Part shown: piece after piece, positions 18,728 to 27,010 of the stretch
How the letters are laid out: each line of letters starts with the position of its first letter
Position numbering within the stretch: position 1 is the stretch's first letter
Assembly (NCBI GenBank): GCA_902780025.1
Contig: CACZDV010000014.1
Location: 16,689-80,688, forward strand
Direction of reading: 5' to 3'
DNA length: 64,000 nucleotides
Source of the DNA: an uncultured Prevotellaceae bacterium
GTDB taxonomy: Bacteria > Bacteroidota > Bacteroidia > Bacteroidales > Bacteroidaceae
Program-made: the position numbers and the translations under genes
Notes under the pieces: generated by a model
Seen by the model: only the letters and a program-made list of their open reading frames with translations
Databases searched by the model: none
What the model was told of the DNA's origin: nothing

Positions 18728-19693
18728 TCACTCATTCACAGCCCCACAATACGGGCAGACGCCTTTCTCCGGAATTTCGTGACCGCACTGGCCGCAGAGG
18801 TAACGGCCGTGGACGGAACGGGCGTAACGGCGAACGGCCCACACCACGTAGGCTACTAACAGCGGGTAGCCCACGTACCACAGCGTGGTAAGGCTGAACA
18901 CCACGTAGTCAACCGCACACACCGCAGCCAGGCCGCCCAGATAGAGCAGCGCATCGCCAAGCGGCAGACGGCGTAAGACGTCGAACAGCACCGCCACGCC
19001 CACTACGATGATGGCCCACACCGACGACAGGAACAGCCCCAGCACCGGAGGCAGCGCAAACGGATTGAGCGACGGGTGGTAATAGAAGTGCCGCCACGTC
19101 TCGGCACCGAACATCTGGATGGTGGCGTAGAGCGTGGCCGACGCTGCCACGAGAAGGCAGAGCAGCATGGGGTAGAACGAGTCAATGTCGTGGAAATGAA
19201 CAATGTTGGCATTCCGCCGCCGCAGCCGCAGCAGTCCGTAAACCGCCCCCGTCAGCACCACGAACGCCAGGAAAATAAGCAGGTGACTGTTAGAGAAGAA
19301 GTCGATGAACTCAGATATGGGGTCGTCGGGCAACACGCGCTTCAGCAGCTCGCTCTCGCGCTGCCACCCTAACGTCAGCTGGTCGCGCGCCACCTTCACC
19401 CACACGGAGTCGATGGAGTCCTGCGGCTGAATGTCGATGTCGGCCACCACCAGCCGGTCATCGGCCACCACGTAGAGCGTGTCGCCGTCGTCGCTGACGA
19501 GCTGAAGCGAGTCGGCAATGACCACGAAGTTGTAGCCCTGCGTGTAGTGGTGAGTGGTCGAGAAGGAGATGGAGTCCAGCTGCTCCACGGTCAGGTCCCA
19601 CGCGTCAGGCGTCTGCTGCCCCTGGTTGTAGCAGGCTGACAGCAGAAGGCAAAGCAGGCAAAAGGGTAAAAGCTTAATCTTCTCCATAGACAT
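18728..19693 (-). CDS. Membrane protein with lipoprotein-like signal and C-terminal zinc ribbon
   Basis: A 321-residue protein. It starts with a signal containing LLPFCLLCLLLSACYNQ. A beta-rich extracytoplasmic domain (about 25-130) is followed by several transmembrane helices (LLIFLAFVVLTGAVYGLL, MLLCLLVAASATLYATIQMF, and two or three more). The C-terminus carries CGQCGHEIPEKGVCPYCG, a zinc ribbon. It overlaps the end of the U32 gene by 20 bp (or 14 if Met 19687 is used). Not recognised as a named family; zinc ribbons recur in the signalling cluster upstream. Confidence 0.65.
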   Translation of the reverse strand: MSMEKIKLLPFCLLCLLLSACYNQGQQTPDAWDLTVEQLDSISFSTTHHYTQGYNFVVIADSLQLVSDDGDTLYVVADDRLVVADIDIQPQDSIDSVWVKVARDQLTLGWQRESELLKRVLPDDPISEFIDFFSNSHLLIFLAFVVLTGAVYGLLRLRRRNANIVHFHDIDSFYPMLLCLLVAASATLYATIQMFGAETWRHFYYHPSLNPFALPPVLGLFLSSVWAIIVVGVAVLFDVLRRLPLGDALLYLGGLAAVCAVDYVVFSLTTLWYVGYPLLVAYVVWAVRRYARSVHGRYLCGQCGHEIPEKGVCPYCGAVNE

Positions 19694-21401
19694 TCATCTG
19701 ACAGTGGTTACAATCGAACGCTAAGCGGAAGCGCCGCCCGTCGCCCATGCGCAGGAAGAGCGGCTCGTGCCACGACGGCCGCCGCCCGCCCCGCCGCACG
19801 CAGTAGCCCAACGAGTAGCGCAGGCAGTGCCGGCACTGCATGAGCGGCTCGCCAGGGGCAGCGTCCCCCCCAATAGGGTCTGTAAGGCCCATAGGCCGTA
19901 TAGGGCTTATAGGGCTAGACCTTATAAGGCCCATAGCCTCCACCAACCTGCGCCGCAGCTCAGCCAGCTGGCTGCTGGGAACGAAAAAGCTGAAGCCATC
20001 CGCCAGCTCCACCCCCTCACACTCGTAGGGCGTGCCCCCCAGCTTGGAGAGCTGCCGCACTATGTTGTCGCGCTGCGGCTTCTCGGCCGTCTGGTGAGGG
20101 CAGTCGATGGTGGCCTCGGCACCGTCGGCCGTCAGCCGGAAGCCCGTCGGCGTGGCGCTGAGCCGCATGGTGACGGGAATTTTTCGCTCGCTGCTCGGCC
20201 GCGACAGCACGCGCTCAAACTCCATGTCGTTGTTACGCCAGAGCCGCATGCCCGGACGCAGCGTCGCCGGCATCTGCTGCGGAAACAGCCGGTTGCCCTC
20301 GGCACGGTTCACACGGAAGCCCTCCAGTTTTCGCGCGCGTACATTATTTATATATATATAGCACAGCCCGTCGCCATTGGCAAACCGCGCCGTGCCCGCC
20401 ACCGTCAGCGAACGGCCGCGAATCTCCTTCACCGTGCCCACATACTCGCCCATGGCCTTCGGCGTGTCAGGCGAGAAAATGTCGGGCTGACGACCGTGCA
20501 GGAAGTAGTTGGTAAAGCCACGGTTAAACGTCTTCTCCAGACGGGGAGTGAACGTGTAGCGGCAACGGCCGCGCGACGCACGCCGGTACTCACCCGGGTG
20601 GCGGCTGACGATGGCATTCAGCGCCTCGCTGTAGGCCGCCGTCACGTTCTTCACGTAGGCCACATCCTTCAGCCGGCCCTCAATCTTGAACGACGTGGCA
20701 CCGGCATCCACCAGTTCCTGCAGGTGTGCCATCTGGTTCAGGTCCTTCAGCGACAGCAGGTAGCGGTCTTTCTCTATCACCTCGCCGTCGGCATCCAGCA
20801 GGTCGAAGGCCATGCGGCACACCTGCGCACAGGCCCCGCGGTTGGCCGAGCGGCCGAAGCAGTGCTCGGAAATGTTGCACCGTCCTGAATAGCTGACGCA
20901 CAACGCCCCATGCACGAAGACCTCGAGCGGCATGTCGGGCACCGCCTCGTGAATGGCGGCAATCTCGCTCACCGACAGTTCGCGCGCCAGCACCACGCGG
21001 CGGAACCCCGCCTCGCGCAACTGCCGCACCCGCTCAGCCGTGCGGTTGTCGGTCTGCGTCGAGGCATGCAGCGCAATGGGCGGCAGCTGCTCAGCGAGCA
21101 GCGCCATGTCCTGCACCAGCACCGCATCGACACCCGCTTCGTACAACTGCCAGATGAGCTGCCGCGCGGGCTCCAGCTCGTCAGCATGCAGCAGCGTGTT
21201 CACCGTGGCAAACACTTTGACGCCGTACTGGTGGGCATAGGCGCACAGCTGGCGGATGTCGTCAACCGAATTGCCGGCAGCTACGCGGGCCCCGAAACGC
21301 TCAGGGCCTATATACACGGCATCGGCACCGTGGTCAACGGCAGCAATTCCGCACTCCAGATTCTTTGCAGGGGCAAGCAGCTCAAGTTCTGTCATAGTCA
21401 C
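19674..21401 (-). CDS. U32 family peptidase (RlhA/TrhP-like)
   Basis: A 575-residue protein starting ELELLAPAKNLECGIAAVDHGADAVYIG, the U32 barrel signature (described, residues about 4-32). The conserved cysteine region SGRCNISEHCFGRSANRGAC and TSFKIEGRLKDVAYV are present. Family members (RlhA, TrhP) act in hydroxylation of rRNA or tRNA cytidine/uridine rather than classical proteolysis. Near the C-terminus, a 9-mer repeat encodes SSPISPIRPMGLTDPIGG, followed by a Cys-rich tail (CRHCLRYSLGYC). It overlaps metA by 4 bp. Confidence 0.9.
   Translation of the reverse strand: MTMTELELLAPAKNLECGIAAVDHGADAVYIGPERFGARVAAGNSVDDIRQLCAYAHQYGVKVFATVNTLLHADELEPARQLIWQLYEAGVDAVLVQDMALLAEQLPPIALHASTQTDNRTAERVRQLREAGFRRVVLARELSVSEIAAIHEAVPDMPLEVFVHGALCVSYSGRCNISEHCFGRSANRGACAQVCRMAFDLLDADGEVIEKDRYLLSLKDLNQMAHLQELVDAGATSFKIEGRLKDVAYVKNVTAAYSEALNAIVSRHPGEYRRASRGRCRYTFTPRLEKTFNRGFTNYFLHGRQPDIFSPDTPKAMGEYVGTVKEIRGRSLTVAGTARFANGDGLCYIYINNVRARKLEGFRVNRAEGNRLFPQQMPATLRPGMRLWRNNDMEFERVLSRPSSERKIPVTMRLSATPTGFRLTADGAEATIDCPHQTAEKPQRDNIVRQLSKLGGTPYECEGVELADGFSFFVPSSQLAELRRRLVEAMGLIRSSPISPIRPMGLTDPIGGDAAPGEPLMQCRHCLRYSLGYCVRRGGRRPSWHEPLFLRMGDGRRFRLAFDCNHCQMNVYGED
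19872..19937. repeat. 9-bp tandem repeat (GGCTTATAG type) in frame inside the U32 gene
   Basis: Seven degenerate 9-mers related to GGCTTATAG/GGCCCATAG lie before the Cys-rich tail of the U32 protein, encoding an Ile/Pro/Ser-rich stretch. It is the same family as the copies in metH (11919, 13801) and the ABC-F gene (33693). Confidence 0.75.
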
Positions 21402-22315
21402 TCAATCTTGTTGATGTCGTACGGCGTCTCCTGATAGACGTAATAGTTAATCCAGTTGCTGTAGAACAAGTTGGCATGGGCACGCCAGCTCACTATAGGC
21501 TCGTTGTCAGGATCGTCACCACGGTAGTAGTTCTGGGGGAGCTCCACGTCGTCGCGCACGTCCTTGTCACGCCGGTATTCCTTGTCGAGCGTGTTGGGCG
21601 CATACTCCAAGTGGCCGGTGATGAAGAATTCACGGCCGCCGCGCGCCATGACGATGCTCACGCCACAGTCGTCGGAATCAGCAATGAGCTGCAACTCCTG
21701 ATGCGCAAGAACATCCTCACGCCGAATCTCCGAATGGCGGCTGTGCGGCATGTTGAACACGTCGTCGAAACCACGGAAAATGGGGAGCTGCGGCATCAGC
21801 GGACGCTGGCGGAAGATGCCAAACATCTTCTTCGGGAGCGGATACTTCGGTATGCCGTAATGATAGTAAAGTCCGGCCTGGGCAGCCCAGCAGATGTAGA
21901 GCGTACTGGTGACGTGGGTCCGCGCCCAGGCAAAGATGCGCTGCATCTCGTCCCAGTAGGTCACCTGTTCGTAATCGAGCGACTCCACGGGGGCGCCGGT
22001 AATAATCATGCCGTCGAACTTCTCGTCCTTCATCGCCTCGAAGTCGCGGTAAAACATCATCATGTGCTCTATCGGCGTATTCTTGGGCGTGTGGCTCTTC
22101 AGTTTCATGAAGTTCACTTCAATCTGCAGCGGTGTGTTCGACAATAGTCGAATCAGGTCTGTCTCCGTCGTAATCTTCAGCGGCATCAGGTTCAGTATGA
22201 CCATCTTCAGCGGGCGAATGTCCTGCATGTGGGCACGCGAGTAGTCCATCACGAAGATGTTCTCATGCTTCAGCAGCTCTATGGCGGGCAGTTTGTCGGG
22301 TAGTCTTAAAGGCAT
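21398..22315 (-). CDS. metA: Homoserine O-acyltransferase
   Basis: Activates the homoserine hydroxyl in methionine biosynthesis. The 305-residue length is typical. The acyl-enzyme cysteine is Cys142 in STLYICWAAQAGLYYHYG, and the catalytic His/Glu are in FFITGHLEYAP. NLMPLKITTETDLIRLL is another family signature. MetA proteins can use succinyl- or acetyl-CoA, and I cannot decide which from motifs. It begins 10 bp after the PP2C gene, so it may be read from the signalling operon promoter; metH is also in the window. Confidence 0.93.
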   Translation of the reverse strand: MPLRLPDKLPAIELLKHENIFVMDYSRAHMQDIRPLKMVILNLMPLKITTETDLIRLLSNTPLQIEVNFMKLKSHTPKNTPIEHMMMFYRDFEAMKDEKFDGMIITGAPVESLDYEQVTYWDEMQRIFAWARTHVTSTLYICWAAQAGLYYHYGIPKYPLPKKMFGIFRQRPLMPQLPIFRGFDDVFNMPHSRHSEIRREDVLAHQELQLIADSDDCGVSIVMARGGREFFITGHLEYAPNTLDKEYRRDKDVRDDVELPQNYYRGDDPDNEPIVSWRAHANLFYSNWINYYVYQETPYDINKIE

Positions 22316-22325
22316 CTTCTCTCTC

Positions 22326-23072
22326 TCATTCTACATTAATTACACATACGGAGACATTGTCGAAGCCGCCGGCATCAACCGCTGCCTTGCACAGCCTGCT
22401 GGCATCGGCACCCGAGGCGAGCAGCTCCTCGATTTCTTCATCGTCAACCATGTCGTTAAGCCCGTCGGAACACAGGACGTAGGTGTCGCCAGCCTGAATC
22501 TTGCCCGTGAACTCGAACATGTCGATATAAGACGACTTGCAACCTCCGCCAATGCAGTTGGTGATGATGTTGGAGTGCTTCTTCGTTCCCAGCATGTTAT
22601 TGAGCGAGTGGTCGGTTGACAGCTGGGTCAGCTTACCGTCACGGAACTGGTACAGACGGCTGTCGCCGCAGTTCACCCAATAAACCTTATGCCCGTAAAA
22701 AATAAGGCCCACGAGCGTAGTACCCATATCAGCTAACGAAGGATTACCGAACCCTCGGGATGCAATGGTCTTATTGATGGATTCCAGCCAGGCCACCATG
22801 GCCTCGTTCAGTTCGCTCGGCGACAGCGACACCGGAAGATCGTTCAGGTAGAAATGCAGACTTGACAGCGCTTCCTGGCTGGCTACCTCACCGGCATTAT
22901 GGCCTCCCATGCCGTCGGCCAAGGCTATCGTAAAACGGTCGAGCGCCTCCACGTCTATTTCCGTACGATAAGTATCATTCCTGATAAACTTATCCCATAC
23001 GAGAATCATGTCCTCGTTATTACTTCTGATGCAGCCTACGTGACTGGCTGCAGTAATACTTAATTTTTTCAT
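22326..23072 (-). CDS. PP2C family Ser/Thr phosphatase
   Basis: A 248-residue soluble phosphatase with metal-binding aspartates in SNNEDMILVW, LADGMGGHNAGEVASQ, VLCSDGLNDMV and the final GFDNVSV. GDSRLYQFRDGKLTQLSTDH is also typical of PP2C (PPM) enzymes. It is the fifth gene of the kinase/AAA+/FHA cluster, 39 bp after the FHA gene, and probably reverses phosphorylation by the 993-residue kinase. Confidence 0.93.
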   Translation of the reverse strand: MKKLSITAASHVGCIRSNNEDMILVWDKFIRNDTYRTEIDVEALDRFTIALADGMGGHNAGEVASQEALSSLHFYLNDLPVSLSPSELNEAMVAWLESINKTIASRGFGNPSLADMGTTLVGLIFYGHKVYWVNCGDSRLYQFRDGKLTQLSTDHSLNNMLGTKKHSNIITNCIGGGCKSSYIDMFEFTGKIQAGDTYVLCSDGLNDMVDDEEIEELLASGADASRLCKAAVDAGGFDNVSVCVINVE

Positions 23073-23111
23073 CTTAACTGATTACACAAACTTTTTACCT
23101 TTCTCTGTTAT

Positions 23112-23690
23112 TTAACCTATGCTGACCTGCATGCTGACGTTGGCCAGAGTGACAATATCGCCATTCTTCAGCGACATGGGCACGTCGGGCATCAGCGCAT
23201 GATCGTTCAGCTTCGTTCCGTTTGAGGAATGCTTGTCAATGATACTCCACCCCGTCTCGTTGTTATAGACCAACTGTGCATGAACACCCGATACATACAT
23301 GTTGTTCTGGAAGTACTGGGTGTAGGGTCCCTGCCGCCGGCCTATCATGGCACCGTTCTGACCAACAATGCGAATGTCGAGATGGTCATTGTATAACGTC
23401 ATGACGGGAATGTGATACTGGCTGCCGGACGTAATGACCGGAGTTCCGGAGGAGACTGACTGCGCCGTGACGCTGCGGGCCGTGAACGAAACGCCTAACG
23501 ATGTTTGCTGCAGGCTGTTCCTCTTCTGCTCCAGCTCCTCGGCACTGATCATCAGGTTACCGCAATAAATACAGCGGCGGCCCTTACCCACTCTTCCGCA
23601 ACTGCTGCAATAGACCAAAGCCTGGCCACACTGGTCGCAGAATCGTGCGCCGTCGTCAATTTCTTCCTTACATGTCGGACATATTATCAT
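23112..23690 (-). CDS. Zinc-ribbon and FHA domain protein
   Basis: A 192-residue protein. The N-terminus has two zinc ribbons (CPTCKEEIDDGARFCDQCG and CSSCGRVGKGRRCIYCG). Residues about 100-190 form an FHA phosphothreonine-binding domain: GAMIGRRQGPY, VSGVHAQLVYN and SSNGTKLND hold the conserved Gly-Arg, Ser-x-x-His and Asn residues. It overlaps the AAA+ gene by 4 bp (ATGA). It is a plausible reader of the cluster's kinase. Confidence 0.9.
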   Translation of the reverse strand: MIICPTCKEEIDDGARFCDQCGQALVYCSSCGRVGKGRRCIYCGNLMISAEELEQKRNSLQQTSLGVSFTARSVTAQSVSSGTPVITSGSQYHIPVMTLYNDHLDIRIVGQNGAMIGRRQGPYTQYFQNNMYVSGVHAQLVYNNETGWSIIDKHSSNGTKLNDHALMPDVPMSLKNGDIVTLANVSMQVSIG

Positions 23691-26600
23691 AGTTCTATAT
23701 CTTTTATGTCATCTGGCTCTATCAATTGGTAAGTTTCCGTCGTCACCTCTGACGGAGGCAGCGAGGCAACGCGCAAGGATAACTGCTGAACAGTAGCGTC
23801 CAGCAGATTGCGCATCTCGCGGGCATTGCCGAATGAGCTGTCCTTGTTGACAACCATGCGGCAGATTATGTCCATCAACTTAAACTCGGCAGCCGGCGAC
23901 AACGAGTATTGTTCCTTGGCTGCCATCTTCTTGAAGATAGCCAGTAATTCGTCTTCGTTATAATCTTCTATGTGCAGTTTGTGAGTGAAGCGGCTCGCCA
24001 GTCCGGGGTTCACTGCCATGAACTCCTCCATCTTGTCCTTATAACCGGCAGCAATGACCACAAACTTACCGCGGTCATCCTCCATGCGCTTCATCAATGT
24101 GTCAATAGCCTCCTTGCCATATTGGTCGTTGCCGTCACTCAGCGTGTAGGCTTCGTCAATGAACAACACGCCACCCATTGCCTTGTCGCACATGCTGTTG
24201 ACAATCTTCGGCGTTTCGCCCATATACTTTCCTACCAGCGTGGAACGGCTGGCCTCAACGACTCTCGACGTGGGGAGTATGTCCATGCTCTGCAGCACCT
24301 CGCCCATCTTACGGGCTATCGACGTCTTACCTGTGCCCGGATTTCCCGTCAGCACAAAATTCATTGACAACTGCTGAACCTTTCCGGCACCCATCGCTGC
24401 GCGCTGTTTCATAAACATGCTCTGCACAGCCAGTCGGCGTATCATGTTCTTCACTGAGCGCATACCCACAAACTCATCCATCTCGTTGAGCACTTCGTCC
24501 AACGGACGTGCGGCTTCGCTCTGGGTCATGGGCAGGTCGTCAACGGTAATGGCATACATATCCGCCTCATTAAACTGCGGATTGTTCACCTCGTTGATCA
24601 ATCGCTGACTTTGCTTTTCCACTGCCTCATCAAACAACCGCCGTGCCTCGCGGGCATTGCCGAAGTTCTTGTCACGACGCAAATACAGCTGTTCAAACTG
24701 CCTGTGTACGGCATTCTGGGCATCTGCATCAAGTGTAAACTTCTTCTCCTTTGCCAGATTAAGGAATATCTCCGTCAGTTCATCGGGCGTGTAGTCGTCA
24801 AAATGTATCGTCTGGGTGAAACGGCTCTTCAGTCCCGGATTAGAGTCAATGAAGTCGTGCATCTGGTCGGTATAGCCGGCAACAATACAGATGAACTTTC
24901 CGCGATCGTCTTCGAGTCGCTTCAGCAAGGTGTCAATGGCCTCAGAACCGAACGAGTCACCATCACCCGACTTCAGGGTGTAGGCCTCGTCAATAAACAG
25001 CACGCCGCCCAAGGCAGAGTCAATGAGCTGATTCGTCTTAATGGCAGTCTGGCCACTATAGCCTGCCACCAGCTTGCTTCGGTCAGCCTCAACCAACTGA
25101 CCACGCGAAATGATGCCCAACGTCCGGAACACATCAGCCATGATGCGGGCAACGGTTGTCTTGCCTGTTCCAGGATTACCCGTAAAGACGTAATGCTTTC
25201 CCTGGAACGTTTTCTGCTCGCCACGCATGACCTGAAGATTCAGGAAGGCAGAGAGATTCGAAATTTCTTTCTTTACCGACTGAAGGCCTACCAGCCCGTT
25301 CAGTTTCTCCAAGCACTCCGTGTAGCTCACAGCCTTCGGTGCCTCGTAAGGAATATCCCCAACCTGAATGGTCATCAGCTCGACATCGGACAACGATGAC
25401 ATGTTATTCTTCTGCAACCGTTCTGCCTGCTTATTACATATCTTGTCAAAGAGCTGACGAATGGTACGTCCGTTAGCAAAGTTCTTATCGCGCACATTGT
25501 AGAGTTCGGTTATCATCTTACGGGCAAGTTCTTCAGCATCGTGGCTGAAGACGTACTTCTTATCCTTGGCGAACAACAGCATAATCTGGAACAATTGCTC
25601 GGGCGTATAGTCTTCTATGTCGAGGAAATAGTTGAAACGGCTCCTGAATCCAGGATTGACGCGGAACAGATTTTCCATCTCCATGCGGTAGCCGGCAGCT
25701 ATGACCACAAACTTCCCGCGGTCATCCTCCATGCGCTTCATCAGCTTCTCCAGCACCTGGGCTCCCTGGTTGTCACGCTCGCCGGCAGAGTTTAACGGTG
25801 CCAAGGTGTAAGCCTCGTCAATAAAGAGGATGCCGCCCATAGCCTTATCACAAAGACGGTCAACAATCTTGGGCGTTTCACCCTGATAGGGGCTGACCAT
25901 TTGTGCGCGGTCAACCTCCACCACATGTCCGCTGTCAAGATAACCGATGGCAGCAAGTATCTCGCCCAGCTTTCGGGCGATGGTCGTCTTACCCGTACCG
26001 GGGTTACCCGTCAGTATGATGTGCATGCCCATCTTTTCCTGCTCACCTAAGCCACGTTCCATTCGCTGAAGGCCATTCTGAATGGCAAAGGCCATTTCGC
26101 GAACCGCCTTCTTGACGGAATCCATGCCTATAAACCGGTCAAGGTCGCCCAGTATGTCGTCCAAGGTACGAACCGGCGGCACATAGCCCCGAATGTCCTG
26201 TTCCTCCACACATGAGCCTAACGAGCCTCGCCCGATGTAAGCCGTAAAGATGTCTTCTGCCGTCTTGCTGGCTATATGAGCAAAGCCAAAGGTTTCGTCC
26301 TTGGTCTTCACCTGATGCTTGAAGTAGCGCAGCAACTTATCGTTGGCATCCAGCGTAAACTCATTAAGACCATACTTGGCGTTCAGCATCATCTTACAGA
26401 TTTTGTAGAGATCCTGAGCACTCTTTTCCGGAAGCCGGAAGGTATATTTAAAGCGGTTGGCAACAGCGGGGTTGCTGACAAGGAAATCCTCAAGTCCCTT
26501 CGGCAGTCCGGAAATGATGACGATGGGGTTGTCGTCCCAATGATCCATTTCCACAAAGAGCTTGTCCAGCGGATTGACCTGATTAGAGTACTTGTCGGGC

Positions 26601-27010
26601 AACAGCTTCTGCACATTGTCGAAGAACAAAATACCATTACGGGCTTTCTTGATATTATCGTCCCACTTATCGACAAAGCGTGAAAAGTCAACAGCATCAA
26701 CAATGGTCAGTTTGGGCTTTTCTATTATTTTATGCTGATAGAAATAATCGCGCAGCACTTCCGCCAGCATGGTCTTGCCGGTTCCAGTTTCTCCTATAAT
26801 AATGGCGTTGAGACTGAGCCGTACTGAGGCAATGTCCTTACGCGAATGAAGGAAAGTGTAGGTATCGACTATTGTCTTCAGCTGAGCCTTCACGTCGTCC
26901 AGCCCGACTAACTTGTCGAGCACATTCGACGAGACAAGCGGGTGTCCACACCACTTGCAGAACTTGGCTATTGACCGGTTTTCCTTATGACAATAATCGC
27001 AATTCATCAT
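23687..27010 (-). CDS. Four-module CbxX/CfqX-type AAA+ ATPase with N-terminal zinc ribbon
   Basis: A 1,107-residue protein. A zinc ribbon (CDYCHKENRSIAKFCKWCG) is followed by four AAA+ modules. Walker A motifs are GETGTGKT, then GNPGTGKT three times. Walker B is FIDEAYTL in modules 2-4, but the first module has FFDNVQKL, lacking the catalytic glutamate. Modules 2-4 have the CbxX/CfqX/SpoVK features (VVEVDRAQMV, GETPKIV, LLKRLEDDRGKFI). The domain resembles the ATPase of type VII chaperone EccA and Rubisco activase CbbX. It overlaps its neighbours by 4 bp on both sides. Confidence 0.92.
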   Translation of the reverse strand: MMNCDYCHKENRSIAKFCKWCGHPLVSSNVLDKLVGLDDVKAQLKTIVDTYTFLHSRKDIASVRLSLNAIIIGETGTGKTMLAEVLRDYFYQHKIIEKPKLTIVDAVDFSRFVDKWDDNIKKARNGILFFDNVQKLLPDKYSNQVNPLDKLFVEMDHWDDNPIVIISGLPKGLEDFLVSNPAVANRFKYTFRLPEKSAQDLYKICKMMLNAKYGLNEFTLDANDKLLRYFKHQVKTKDETFGFAHIASKTAEDIFTAYIGRGSLGSCVEEQDIRGYVPPVRTLDDILGDLDRFIGMDSVKKAVREMAFAIQNGLQRMERGLGEQEKMGMHIILTGNPGTGKTTIARKLGEILAAIGYLDSGHVVEVDRAQMVSPYQGETPKIVDRLCDKAMGGILFIDEAYTLAPLNSAGERDNQGAQVLEKLMKRMEDDRGKFVVIAAGYRMEMENLFRVNPGFRSRFNYFLDIEDYTPEQLFQIMLLFAKDKKYVFSHDAEELARKMITELYNVRDKNFANGRTIRQLFDKICNKQAERLQKNNMSSLSDVELMTIQVGDIPYEAPKAVSYTECLEKLNGLVGLQSVKKEISNLSAFLNLQVMRGEQKTFQGKHYVFTGNPGTGKTTVARIMADVFRTLGIISRGQLVEADRSKLVAGYSGQTAIKTNQLIDSALGGVLFIDEAYTLKSGDGDSFGSEAIDTLLKRLEDDRGKFICIVAGYTDQMHDFIDSNPGLKSRFTQTIHFDDYTPDELTEIFLNLAKEKKFTLDADAQNAVHRQFEQLYLRRDKNFGNAREARRLFDEAVEKQSQRLINEVNNPQFNEADMYAITVDDLPMTQSEAARPLDEVLNEMDEFVGMRSVKNMIRRLAVQSMFMKQRAAMGAGKVQQLSMNFVLTGNPGTGKTSIARKMGEVLQSMDILPTSRVVEASRSTLVGKYMGETPKIVNSMCDKAMGGVLFIDEAYTLSDGNDQYGKEAIDTLMKRMEDDRGKFVVIAAGYKDKMEEFMAVNPGLASRFTHKLHIEDYNEDELLAIFKKMAAKEQYSLSPAAEFKLMDIICRMVVNKDSSFGNAREMRNLLDATVQQLSLRVASLPPSEVTTETYQLIEPDDIKDIEL

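Noticed and set aside
22316-22325. SAM riboswitch before metA
   Set aside because: The gap to the PP2C gene is 10 bp.
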